Shown piece by piece: positions 16,571 to 24,420 of a stretch of DNA of 28,074 bases. The position numbers were made by a program, and so were the translations under genes. The stretch lies in NCBI GenBank assembly GCA_035287045.1, contig DATECF010000045.1, positions 1 to 28,074 on the forward strand. Reading direction: 5' to 3'. The notes below the pieces were generated by a model, which ran no database searches, was not told the origin of the DNA, and worked only from the letters and a program-made list of their open reading frames with translations. How positions within the stretch are numbered: position 1 is the stretch's first letter; the number at the start of each line of letters is the position of its first letter. The stretch comes from JACPAP01 sp035287045 (GTDB taxonomy: Bacteria; Gemmatimonadota; Gemmatimonadetes; Gemmatimonadales; GWC2-71-9).

Positions 16571-19123
16571 ATGACCGAAACCGACCAGGGCCACGACCAG
16601 CCCCGGAATACCTCCGGCACCAGGCGCCTGCGCATCCCGGTGCTGCCGCTCCGCGAGGTGGTCCTGTTTCCGGGCGTCACGGTACCAGTCGGGGCGGGCC
16701 GCCCCGGTACGCTCCGCGCCATCGAAACCTCGCTCAAGCGGGAAGATCGCCTGATCTTCGCGGTCTCCCAGCGCCAGAATCTCGAGCAGGTCGCCCCTGA
16801 GCTGCTCTACACCACCGGCACCGTCTCGCGCATCGGGCAAGTCCAGCGCGGGTTGGGTGGCGTGCAGCTGTTGCTGCACGGCGAGTATCGGGGCACGGTG
16901 CTCCAGTACGCCCAGAACGAGGGCCACATTGAGGCGGTGGTCGTGGAAGCGCAGGACCTGCCGCCGGCGGATCCCACCGACCCGGCCTTCGTGGCGCTTT
17001 ACAAGGAGTTGCGCGAGCGCGCCGCCGAGCTGGGGCAGAAATCGGGGCTCCCGGAGGACGTGGTCCAGCAGGTGCTGGAGGGCGTCACGGAGCCGGGACG
17101 CTTCGCGGACCTCGTGGCCGGCTATATCGACATCGCGCCGCCCGAGCGTCAGGGGTTGCTCGAGACGCTGGGCATCGAGGAACGGATGCGCCGGGTGCTG
17201 GTGCACGTCCAGCGTCAGCTCGCGCTGCTGAACGCGCAGGAAGAGATCAAAGAGAAGGTCCAGGAGGAGCTGGGCGAGCGCCAGCGAGAGATGCTGCTGC
17301 GGGAGCAGCTCAAGGCGATCCGCAAGGAACTCGGCGACGAAGACGAGTCGGCGGACACCGACGAGCTTCGTGAGCGTTTGGAGAAGCTCGAGCTGCCCGA
17401 GGAAGCCAGGAAGGAAGTCAAGCGGGAGCTGGCCCGTCTGGATCGCACGTCGCGCGAGTCCATGGAAGCGCAGGTCATCCGCACGTACCTGGAAACGGTC
17501 GCCGAGCTTCCGTGGAACACCCGCACGGAGGAACACCTGGACGTGGCGGAAGCGGCCAAGGTGCTGGATGAGGATCACTTTGGGCTGCAGAAGGTGAAGG
17601 ACCGGGTGCTGGAGTTCCTGGCGGTGCGGCAACTCAGACAGCGGCGGGAAGGGCTGCAGGGGGCGGAGGGGCCGGAGGGGCCGGAGGGGCCGCAGAAGAC
17701 CGGTGTGCAGTCCGTGCCTCCAGCCTCTCCGGCCCATCCGGCCGCTCCGGCCGGTAATGAGGACGACCGCGTGCCGCGCGGCTCCATCCTGCTGTTTGTG
17801 GGCCCGCCCGGCGTCGGCAAGACCTCGATCGCGAAGTCCATCGCGCGCTCCATGGGACGCAAGTACGTGCGGATCTCCCTGGGGGGCGCGCGGGACGAAG
17901 CGGACATCCGGGGCCACCGCCGGACCTACGTGGGCGCCATGCCCGGACGGATCATCGAGGGCATGAAGCGGGCCGGCACCAAAAACCCGGTCTTCCTGCT
18001 CGACGAAGTGGACAAACTCGGCGTGTCGTTCCAGGGCGATCCGGCCGCGGCGCTGCTCGAAGTGCTGGATCCCGCTCAGAACGACAGCTTCACGGACCAC
18101 TACCTGGGCATTCCCTTCGATCTCTCGGAGGTGTTGTTCATCGCCACGGCGAACTTCCTCCAGGGCATCCCGGGTCCGTTGTTCGACCGCATGGAGATGG
18201 TCGAGTTCTCGGGGTACACCGAGCATGAGAAGCTCACCATCGCGCGGCAATACTTGATCCCGCGCCAGCTCAAGGAGGCCGGGCTGGACCCGCCCCAGCT
18301 CACGCTGACGGACGAAGCGGTGATGGCGCTGATCTCCGGGTACACCCGGGAAGCCGGTGTGCGACAGTTGGAGCGGGAGCTTGGCAAAGTGGCGCGCAAA
18401 GTGGCCCGACGCATCGCCGCCAAAGACGTGGAGCAGGAGCGCCTCGAAGCGGGTGACATCAGCCGGGTCATCGGGCGGCCCATGGTGCATCCGGAGCGAG
18501 CCGCGCCCGAGGATCAGGTGGGCATCGCCACGGGCATGTATTACACGCCGGTCGGCGGTGACATCATGTTCGTCGAGGTTTCCGTCATGCCGGGGAAGGG
18601 AGACCTGGCGCTCACCGGCCAGTTGGGGGACGTGATGAAGGAATCGGCACGGGCGGCGCTGACCTATGCCCGGTCACACGCCCATCAGCTTGGTATCCCC
18701 GACGGCGCGCTGAGCGACAAAGACGTGCACGTGCATGTGCCCGCCGGAGCTACTCCCAAGGAGGGGCCCTCAGCGGGGGTCACCATGGCCACCGCGTTGG
18801 TCAGCGCCCTGTCCGGAGTGCCAGTCCGGCACGACATCGCGATGACGGGGGAAATCACCCTGTCCGGCAGGGTGTTGCCCATCGGCGGGGTAAAAGAGAA
18901 GGTGTTGGGCGCCACCCGTGCCGGCATCACGACGGTCATCCTGCCGCGGGAGAACCTGGCCGATCTCGAAGACCTCAGCACTGCGGAGCGTGGGGTGCTC
19001 ACTGTGCACCCGGTGGATGCGCTGAGCGACGTCCTTGCGGTGGCGCTGCAGCGGAATAGCGGTGGCGGGTCGCGTGCCGGCGGGTCGTCCGGCGCCGAAC
19101 AACCGGAGCTGGTGGCTCACTGA
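16571..19123 (+). CDS. lon: ATP-dependent protease Lon (endopeptidase La)
   Basis: Cytosolic AAA+ protease for misfolded and regulatory proteins, 850 residues. Order: N-terminal substrate domain (from LPLREVVLFPGVTVPVGAG), a long coiled coil (EEIKEKVQEELGERQREMLL), AAA+ module with Walker A GPPGVGKTS (411-419) and Walker B FLLDEVDK (Asp 478), sensor regions, and the C-terminal Ser/Lys protease with Ser 734 in PKEGPSAG and Lys 775 in GGVKEK. All catalytic residues are intact. Residues about 357-402 are an insert between the helical neck and Walker A, with three EGP repeats and a Pro/Ala stretch not found in typical Lon. I chose ATG 16571, after a GAGGGAGAGAGAG leader, over an earlier in-frame start at 16508, which adds a non-homologous N-terminus. 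Converges on the TetR gene with 8 bases between stops. Confidence 0.96.
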   Translation: MTETDQGHDQPRNTSGTRRLRIPVLPLREVVLFPGVTVPVGAGRPGTLRAIETSLKREDRLIFAVSQRQNLEQVAPELLYTTGTVSRIGQVQRGLGGVQLLLHGEYRGTVLQYAQNEGHIEAVVVEAQDLPPADPTDPAFVALYKELRERAAELGQKSGLPEDVVQQVLEGVTEPGRFADLVAGYIDIAPPERQGLLETLGIEERMRRVLVHVQRQLALLNAQEEIKEKVQEELGERQREMLLREQLKAIRKELGDEDESADTDELRERLEKLELPEEARKEVKRELARLDRTSRESMEAQVIRTYLETVAELPWNTRTEEHLDVAEAAKVLDEDHFGLQKVKDRVLEFLAVRQLRQRREGLQGAEGPEGPEGPQKTGVQSVPPASPAHPAAPAGNEDDRVPRGSILLFVGPPGVGKTSIAKSIARSMGRKYVRISLGGARDEADIRGHRRTYVGAMPGRIIEGMKRAGTKNPVFLLDEVDKLGVSFQGDPAAALLEVLDPAQNDSFTDHYLGIPFDLSEVLFIATANFLQGIPGPLFDRMEMVEFSGYTEHEKLTIARQYLIPRQLKEAGLDPPQLTLTDEAVMALISGYTREAGVRQLERELGKVARKVARRIAAKDVEQERLEAGDISRVIGRPMVHPERAAPEDQVGIATGMYYTPVGGDIMFVEVSVMPGKGDLALTGQLGDVMKESARAALTYARSHAHQLGIPDGALSDKDVHVHVPAGATPKEGPSAGVTMATALVSALSGVPVRHDIAMTGEITLSGRVLPIGGVKEKVLGATRAGITTVILPRENLADLEDLSTAERGVLTVHPVDALSDVLAVALQRNSGGGSRAGGSSGAEQPELVAH
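17664..17690 (+). repeat. Three perfect 9-base repeats inside lon
   Basis: CGGAGGGGC occurs three times in tandem and encodes the EGPEGPEGP stretch of the Lon insert. The unit is a multiple of three, so copy change would keep the frame. Confidence 0.9.
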
Positions 19124-19131
19124 GAAGAGCG

Positions 19132-19698
19132 CTACCAGGCGAGTCCGCGTACCAGGAGATCGATCTCGGCCGGCAATTGCCCGTTGTCGCCCGCCCCGGG
19201 GAGCAGCACGGGGCCCACGACCAGGGCGACCGCCATGTGCGCGACGACGACCGGGTCGACATCGTCGCGCACGAAGCCCAACCCTTGCGCGTCTGAGACC
19301 AGTACGCGAATCGTCTCCCGGAGCCGGCCCAGATTCTCCACCAGGGGCGCTCGAGTTCCGTCGTCGGTCTCCGAGGCGATCGCTGTGGCGCGAAGCAGGT
19401 CGGCGTTTGCCGCCAAGGTGCGGCGGGTACCCTCCAGCACGGCTCGAAGCTGGTCCAGCGGCCCGGCGGATGCTCCAGCCGTGCCGGCATGCGCGGCTAT
19501 GTCTCGAGACGCCGCTTGGACCACCGCTTGAAACAACCCTGCCTTGGAGCGGAAGTAATAGAAGATGAGCTGCTTGTTCACCCCTGCCCCGCGCGCGATG
19601 CGCTCCACCCGGCCACCGGCGTAACCCCGTTTCCCGAATTCCAGCCTTGCCGCCGAGAGAATCAGGGCCCGCGAGTCCCGCTTTTGCTGACCGCTCAC
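19132..19698 (-). CDS. TetR-family transcriptional regulator
   Basis: 188-residue repressor-type protein. The N-terminal DNA-binding domain is clear: ILSAARLEFGKRGYAGGRVERIA, then the HTH GAGVNKQLIFYYFRSKAGLF. The C-terminal ligand domain is helical and resembles the TetR C-terminal type with ATAIASETDDGTRAP and VAHMAVALVVGPVLL. The inducer cannot be guessed. Translation starts at a GTG (19698) without a recognisable Shine-Dalgarno, so the mRNA may be leaderless or have a very short leader. The upstream region holds four copies of a TYAACCG motif, consistent with autoregulation. It follows the TrmB-like regulator on the same strand. Confidence 0.92.
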   Translation of the reverse strand: MSGQQKRDSRALILSAARLEFGKRGYAGGRVERIARGAGVNKQLIFYYFRSKAGLFQAVVQAASRDIAAHAGTAGASAGPLDQLRAVLEGTRRTLAANADLLRATAIASETDDGTRAPLVENLGRLRETIRVLVSDAQGLGFVRDDVDPVVVAHMAVALVVGPVLLPGAGDNGQLPAEIDLLVRGLAW

Positions 19699-19702
19699 GA
19701 TA

Positions 19703-19761
19703 TTAACCGGACGGTTGATGTTGCTGTAACTTATTGCAAATCAACCGAGTTGTGTCAACCG
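19703..19761 (-). promoter_or_regulatory. Candidate operator cluster upstream of the TetR gene
   Basis: Four TYAACCG motifs: TTAACCG 19703-19709 and its inverted partner CGGTTGA 19712-19718 (core AACCG-GA-CGGTT), plus direct copies TCAACCG at 19741-19747 and 19755-19761. A weak -10-like TAATAT sits just before the GTG start. The pattern fits a self-binding regulator. Confidence 0.5.
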
Positions 19762-19784
19762 CCCGCGCCGGTTTGCCGGCGGGA

Positions 19785-20495
19785 TCAGGCTCCGGTGAGG
19801 AGTGCTGCCGTGGCACGGGTTGCCGCAGTGAGCACCGGGTCCGACGTCCAATAGCCGGAGGGTCCAGCGTTCGCCAGAGTGGCCAGGACCGTCGCCTCAG
19901 GCGCCAGGAGGAGTAGAATGGGCGCTCCGAAATAACGCTCGCTCATCTGGACCTCGATCCGGCCAGAGGGCTCCACGGCGAGGCCTGCGGCCGGGGCCTC
20001 ACCCAGGTACCACAGTTGGGTATCCGCCTGGTCGCCGGAGCGCTTGTGCCAGGCGGGGGCGAGGCTCGCGAGGAACCTGGCGGGGGCAATGCAGGTGACC
20101 GGACCGGCGGCGCGGGCCGCGGTGCGCATGGTCAGGTCCAAGAGCGAGCGCTCCCCGGCAATCGCCACGATACCCGGAGCCCCGGCAGCTTGCGCCCGGG
20201 CGAGTTGGGCTTCGAGCCGGTCCAGCTTGCCGGCTTCGCGGGCGGCAATCAACGCCACCAGCGCGGGAGGCTGCTTTGGCCGGTAGCGTTCCGGCCGGTC
20301 TGCGGTGGTGCTGGCCGCCCCCTTGGCCACGAGGCCGCGCAGCGCCTGGTAGGCATTGGCGCGGGCAATGGAGAGGGCGCGAGCGAGCCCGTATCCTGTC
20401 TGGGGGCCAAGCTCGGTCAATGCCCGGTACGCAAGACTCTCCGTGGGCGTGAAGCCGAAGGGCGTGAGGTCGAGCGACGTCTGAGGCGCAGGCAT
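19785..20495 (-). CDS. TrmB-like transcriptional regulator
   Basis: 236-residue regulator. The N-terminal winged helix is of TrmB type: FGFTPTESLAYRALTELGPQTGYGLARAL, then SIARANAYQALRGLVAKGA and the wing ADRPERYRPKQP. A helical linker (AREAGKLDRLEAQLARAQAAG) leads to a C-terminal domain with VAIAGERSLLDLTMRTAARAAG, which resembles the phospholipase-D-like effector part of bacterial TrmB homologues. The classic sugar-binding extension of archaeal TrmB is absent. ATG 20495 is chosen; an upstream TTG (20543) would overlap the candidate promoter. The palindrome immediately before the ATG suggests autoregulation. The target genes are probably its neighbours. Confidence 0.85.
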   Translation of the reverse strand: MPAPQTSLDLTPFGFTPTESLAYRALTELGPQTGYGLARALSIARANAYQALRGLVAKGAASTTADRPERYRPKQPPALVALIAAREAGKLDRLEAQLARAQAAGAPGIVAIAGERSLLDLTMRTAARAAGPVTCIAPARFLASLAPAWHKRSGDQADTQLWYLGEAPAAGLAVEPSGRIEVQMSERYFGAPILLLLAPEATVLATLANAGPSGYWTSDPVLTAATRATAALLTGA

Positions 20496-20497
20496 AG

Positions 20498-20518
20498 GAG
20501 TAGTTATGACAACTACTC
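20498..20518. promoter_or_regulatory. Palindromic operator candidate before the TrmB-like gene
   Basis: GAGTAGTT and AACTACTC are perfect 8-base inverted arms around ATGAC, ending two bases from the ATG at 20495. It overlaps the predicted -10 hexamer, so a bound protein would block initiation. Confidence 0.65.
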
Positions 20519-20543
20519 TAGTGAGCGCGCCCTCCCGCCGCAA
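20515..20543 (-). promoter_or_regulatory. Candidate promoter for the TrmB-like gene
   Basis: On the minus strand TTGCGG (20543-20538) and TAGAGT (20520-20515) are 17 bases apart. The predicted transcript would have a leader of only about 10-12 bases, which fits the lack of a Shine-Dalgarno site. Confidence 0.45.
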
Positions 20544-20576
20544 GCGAAGAGCACGGCTTCAGTGGACCTTCGAGCG

Positions 20577-21743
20577 CTAGACGAACTCCAGCTCCCAACC
20601 GGCGAGCTTGGCGATCAGGGCGAGGCGGAAGGTCACATCAGACTGGCGGCGGTCCGGGGTCTTACCGTCGGGCTCGAGCGGGAACGCGAAGTCGGCCAGC
20701 TTGGAGGGGCTCTTGGGCAAGCTCCGAAGGCTCTTCGGCGCCCACACGCCCCGCGGGTCGCACTCCTTCAACAGCCGCGCCAGCACCCGCTGCGCCGTCT
20801 CGGACGCGTGCAGCGCGCTGAGGCGGGCCAGGACTTCGAGCCAATGCAAGGCCAGCGGGAGGTCCTTGGGGTGACCGGCGCTGTCGGCTTGAATGGGATC
20901 GCCAAGGAGCTGGAAAACCGGTCGTACCACTTTCTTTCCGACGACCACGACGTACTCTCGCTTGCCGGTCGGCTTGGCCAGGAATCCGGTGAGGCGTTCG
21001 ACGAAGCCCGCACGCTCGCGTTGCAGGTTGGGCATCAGCGCCACCATGGCGACAGAGAAGATGGTGGGAGGGTACGCGTCCGGATGGAGGATGGTCCGGC
21101 TTCCGCGGCGAATGAGCGGTTTCTCGGCCAGCTCGCTGCGGAGGAACTGCGACACGTTGGACGCGATCCGGTGCGCCGCGCCTCGCACTCGGGGATCCTC
21201 GAGCTGGCCGGCTTGCGCCAGCGCCGTGGTCGCCGCTTCGCGCATCACCTCGCGGACCCAAACGGCCAGCTCCGGGCCCGTCTTCGCCGCCCTGCGGAAC
21301 TCGAACGTCAGCTCCGGGGCCCCGTCCTTGGATAGCAGTCTGTAGAACAGGCGGTCCGTGAGCCGGAATGCCCGCTCAGCCGTCGGGACACCAAGCTCCA
21401 CCAAACGCCGGTATCGCGACACAGTGCCGATATCATCGAGAATCTTCCACCTGGCGGGATCGACGCCCAGGATGTTGTCGCCCCAGGTGCCGTTGGGCTT
21501 CTGCTTCCGGATGAGCTGACCGACCTCTTTCTGCTGCATCACCTCGGCCAGCAGCGCCGCCCGGTCCTCCGGGGACGCCCCGTGTGAAGGCAGTATCTCG
21601 TTGACTACCCGCCACTTAATGGCTGCGCAGGCGTGCTCCCGTAGCCACTTGATGGGAACTCGGTGTGTCGTGGGCAGGTCCAGGGGGTGGCTCCCGTACG
21701 CGGTGGAAAGTGGGGAAAAGGCCGCGAAACCGGCGGGGAACAT
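20577..21743 (-). CDS. Unknown protein, helical, possible alpha-toroid (388 aa)
   Basis: I do not recognise a defined family. No signal peptide or convincing membrane helix is present. The sequence is mostly helical, with two QW-like turns: QKPNGTWG near residue 83 and CDPRGVW in the last 70 residues. The end, DVTFRLALIAKLAGWELEF, also resembles the repeats that build prenyltransferase or terpene-cyclase-like alpha/alpha barrels. The DxDD and metal-binding residues of those enzymes are not visible, so it may be a non-catalytic relative. The start ATG 21743 has GGGGA eight bases upstream, but both lie in a small hairpin. The gene is 30 bases downstream of the M28 peptidase and likely in its operon. 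Confidence 0.78.
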   Translation of the reverse strand: MFPAGFAAFSPLSTAYGSHPLDLPTTHRVPIKWLREHACAAIKWRVVNEILPSHGASPEDRAALLAEVMQQKEVGQLIRKQKPNGTWGDNILGVDPARWKILDDIGTVSRYRRLVELGVPTAERAFRLTDRLFYRLLSKDGAPELTFEFRRAAKTGPELAVWVREVMREAATTALAQAGQLEDPRVRGAAHRIASNVSQFLRSELAEKPLIRRGSRTILHPDAYPPTIFSVAMVALMPNLQRERAGFVERLTGFLAKPTGKREYVVVVGKKVVRPVFQLLGDPIQADSAGHPKDLPLALHWLEVLARLSALHASETAQRVLARLLKECDPRGVWAPKSLRSLPKSPSKLADFAFPLEPDGKTPDRRQSDVTFRLALIAKLAGWELEFV

Positions 21744-21773
21744 ATAGAGTTCCCCGTGGTGCGGCCAGAGGGG

Positions 21774-23474
21774 TTATCTCGCCGGGCGCAGGCGCAGTCC
21801 GGCGGGGCGGAACGCCGATCCCGGTAGCCACCTGGGGAATTCGGTGCTCTCCGCCAGGGACCAGGCCAGCCGGGTAAGGACCCGGGCCGTCTGGATCAGC
21901 CCGCGATAGTCAAAATCCGGACGCGCCTGATCCGACGGACGGTGATATCGCTGGTCGAAATACGTGCTCCATTGCTCGCTCCCCCACGAGGAGTCCCGCT
22001 CGACGTACTGGACACCAGATCGCAGCGACACGGCGGGAAGGCCGGCGCGCGCGAACGCCACCTGGTCGGACCGGTAGAAATCCGCCAGCCGCGGAAACGG
22101 ATCCGGCGCCACCTGCAGATGCTCCCCCCGCGCGGCCGCGGTTATCCAGTCTTGGAGCTCGGACTGCTCACCTCCCAGCGCCACGATGTCCCGAGTGGGC
22201 CCCCAGACGTTGGCGCGGTCCAGGTTCACGACCGCGACGGTGTGGTCCAGCGGAACAGGGGGCTGGGTGACGTACGTCGCGGCCCCCAACCAGCCCGCTT
22301 CCGAACCCGTGAGGGCCGCGAATATCACCGAACGGCGTGGAGCCCTCCCCGCGCGCGTGAGCCCCGTGGCCGCGGCCAGCAGGAGCCCGAGGCCGGACGC
22401 ATTGTCCACCGCGCCGTTGTAAACGGAGTCCGCGCCCTTCGCGGGGCGAATGCCGAGGTGGTCGTAATGCGCGGTGAGCAAGACGGCGTCCGTGCGGCCT
22501 ACCGAGTCCGAGCCTTCCAGTCGCGCGATGACATTAGGCGAACGGAATCGTCTGACCCTGGAGCGCAGGTCCACGGCGGCCCGCGCGCCCACGTCCAGCG
22601 GCCGGAAGTCGCGGAGCCCGGCGCGCTGGAGCATGAGCGCGTAGTCCTTGCCGGTGGCTTCGACGATTCGGCGGGCCGCATCCGCGGTAATCCACGCGGC
22701 GAACCGCAACGATTGCGTGGGTGGGTGGTCGAGCAGCGCGCGTTCGCCGGACCAGGATGCCTGGACGGCGGACCAGGGCAGCGGCACGGCCTGCGGCGTG
22801 TGGACTAACAGAACGCCGGCCGCCCCCATGCGGGCCGCCTGGTCCAGCTTGTGGGCCCACAGCCCGTACGGTGTGAGGGCATCCCCGCGGAAGAACGCCG
22901 AATCGCCCGTCCCCGGCTCGCCGGGCAACACCATCACGATTCTGCCGGTTTGTGCCGCTCCCTTGTAGTCGTCCCACTCCCACTCCGGCGCGGCGATGCC
23001 GTATCCGGCGAAGACGATGTCGGCATCCAGGGTTGCCAGCGAGTCTGGACGCTCCGGCCACGCCACGATCTCGGTGCCGGGCTCGAAAACCAGGGTGCGT
23101 CGCTGGGCGCCGACGACGACCGACGCCTCGGTGGTGAGGCCCACCATGGGAATCCATTGGTAGAACGAGCCGTCCGGCGCGCCGGGTTTGAGTCCCAATG
23201 CCGCGAATTCCGATGCCAGATAGCGGGCCGCCAGGTCGCCCCCTCGCGTGCCGGGGGCGCGGCCTTCCATCACGTCGTCCGCGAGCAGGCGAAGCGGCGC
23301 TTCGATGAGGTGCGACGTGATGGCCGCGAGGCCCTGGGCCAGCGGATCAGGCGTGGCCGATTCCGGCCGGACCCGTTGCGCGGCGCCCGGGACCGGCGCC
23401 GCCCCAAGCGCGAGCGCGCTCAGGCAACCCGCGAACCCAACGTGCAAGGCCTTCGCCCTCCGGGTGACTAGCAC
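21774..23474 (-). CDS. M28-family exported aminopeptidase-like protein with PA domain; general-base Glu replaced
   Basis: 566 residues, GTG start overlapping the upstream gene's stop. The signal peptide ends near PGAAQ. An inserted PA-like domain (about 120-290, around GAAGVLLVHTPQAV) interrupts the peptidase fold as in many M28 proteins. Zinc ligands can be followed: His 336 in TAHYDHLG, Asp 357 in GAVDNASG, Glu 392, Asp 419 in VNLDRAN and His 511 in YHRPSDQ. The family's Glu-Glu pair, whose first Glu is the general base, reads Ser 391-Glu 392 (LTGSEAGWLG). Zinc binding should survive, but normal hydrolysis is doubtful. It may be a slow enzyme, use another base, or act as a binding protein. 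Confidence 0.92.
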   Translation of the reverse strand: MLVTRRAKALHVGFAGCLSALALGAAPVPGAAQRVRPESATPDPLAQGLAAITSHLIEAPLRLLADDVMEGRAPGTRGGDLAARYLASEFAALGLKPGAPDGSFYQWIPMVGLTTEASVVVGAQRRTLVFEPGTEIVAWPERPDSLATLDADIVFAGYGIAAPEWEWDDYKGAAQTGRIVMVLPGEPGTGDSAFFRGDALTPYGLWAHKLDQAARMGAAGVLLVHTPQAVPLPWSAVQASWSGERALLDHPPTQSLRFAAWITADAARRIVEATGKDYALMLQRAGLRDFRPLDVGARAAVDLRSRVRRFRSPNVIARLEGSDSVGRTDAVLLTAHYDHLGIRPAKGADSVYNGAVDNASGLGLLLAAATGLTRAGRAPRRSVIFAALTGSEAGWLGAATYVTQPPVPLDHTVAVVNLDRANVWGPTRDIVALGGEQSELQDWITAAARGEHLQVAPDPFPRLADFYRSDQVAFARAGLPAVSLRSGVQYVERDSSWGSEQWSTYFDQRYHRPSDQARPDFDYRGLIQTARVLTRLAWSLAESTEFPRWLPGSAFRPAGLRLRPAR

Positions 23475-24352
23475 TTGACCCGGTGAATCGGCCCCGGCTG
23501 ACCCAGCACCCCTTCACTGGTCAGCACCAGGGTGCTGTCGTCCAGGAACGCCACGCCCTCGCCCTGCGGCTCGAGCGTTCCCAGCCAGCAGGGCGGTCCG
23601 TCGTCGCTCAGGCGGCGATCCTGCCCGCGGCGGAAGAAGAACAGCTCGGTGTAGGTGCGGATCACCACACGCTGGCCGTTGGGGGAGATGGCGGCAGCGG
23701 TGACCATGCGGCCCAGGGCTCGCTGCGGCACGGTGGCCAGCCGCTCCAGCGGCTCCGCCGTTGCCGTGTCGTGATCCAGCGCGGCGCGCGCGACGAGGTA
23801 ACGCAGCATGGGGCCATAGGTGCCTTTGGTGACCAGCTGAATCGATCCGTCGGGCTCGACCCACATGGCCTCGACGTCGTGGGCGCCATCCGGGTACTTC
23901 ACCCGAACGGCACGGGCGCGGGCCGTGACGCGGGCCGGCTCATCGTCGGCGGCCGGCCGCGGGGGCGTTCCCGGCTCGGCCACCACGTAGATCGCCACAG
24001 TCCGGCGCCGCCGGTTGTTGTCGCCGGTGTCCGCAATGTACAGGCAATCGCGCCCCGGCTCCGGACACGGGGCCAACGCGATGTCCTCCCAGTCATAGTT
24101 GGTCGCGCCCGGGACCAGGTACCGGCCGAGGTCGTCGCCGGCGAGGTTCGTGGCATACAACATGGGCCCATCGCCGGAGTCGTTGTGCGTCCACAACACG
24201 CCCGGGTGCCTGCGGCTGACGGCGACGCCAGAGCTTTCAGTGATGGGCGGGGAGCGCAAACTGCCGGTCCGCTCGACCAGCGAAGGGGTTCGCTGTTGAG
24301 CGAGGGCTGTGTGCGTGAGCCCCAGGAAGGCGACGAACGTAGGTAACCGCAT
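23468..24352 (-). CDS. Secreted beta-propeller-like protein, unknown substrate
   Basis: 294 residues with a clean signal peptide (MRLPTFVAFLGLTHTALA, cut before QQR). The mature protein shows propeller-like blades: SSGVAVSRRHPGVLWTHNDSGD, then NYDWEDIALAP with YIADTGDNNRRR, then DVEAMWVEPDGSIQLVTKGTYG, and a last blade AISPNGQRVVIRTYTELFFF. The acidic DWEDIA and DTGDN motifs look like calcium sites and resemble the phytase-like/esterase-like propeller group. Cysteines occur in pairs (APCPEPGRDC, and one near each of PPCW and the C-terminal VKC), perhaps disulphides. The M28 gene starts in its last codons, so the two are translationally coupled. The catalytic activity is not established. Confidence 0.8.
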   Translation of the reverse strand: MRLPTFVAFLGLTHTALAQQRTPSLVERTGSLRSPPITESSGVAVSRRHPGVLWTHNDSGDGPMLYATNLAGDDLGRYLVPGATNYDWEDIALAPCPEPGRDCLYIADTGDNNRRRRTVAIYVVAEPGTPPRPAADDEPARVTARARAVRVKYPDGAHDVEAMWVEPDGSIQLVTKGTYGPMLRYLVARAALDHDTATAEPLERLATVPQRALGRMVTAAAISPNGQRVVIRTYTELFFFRRGQDRRLSDDGPPCWLGTLEPQGEGVAFLDDSTLVLTSEGVLGQPGPIHRVKC

Positions 24353-24420
24353 CGCCGTGCGTATAGTAGCGGGGCGCTTGCCCCACGGGGAGGCTTGGGC
24401 TTCATTTCATCTCAGCCAGC

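Noticed and set aside
17664..17690. Short regular repeats as a CRISPR array
   Set aside because: Nine-base units without spacers, in frame within lon; they encode EGP repeats.
16487..18490. 667-codon minus-strand ORF opposite lon
   Set aside because: It is His/Leu/Arg-rich low-complexity sequence exactly antisense to a well-conserved Lon, so a shadow frame.
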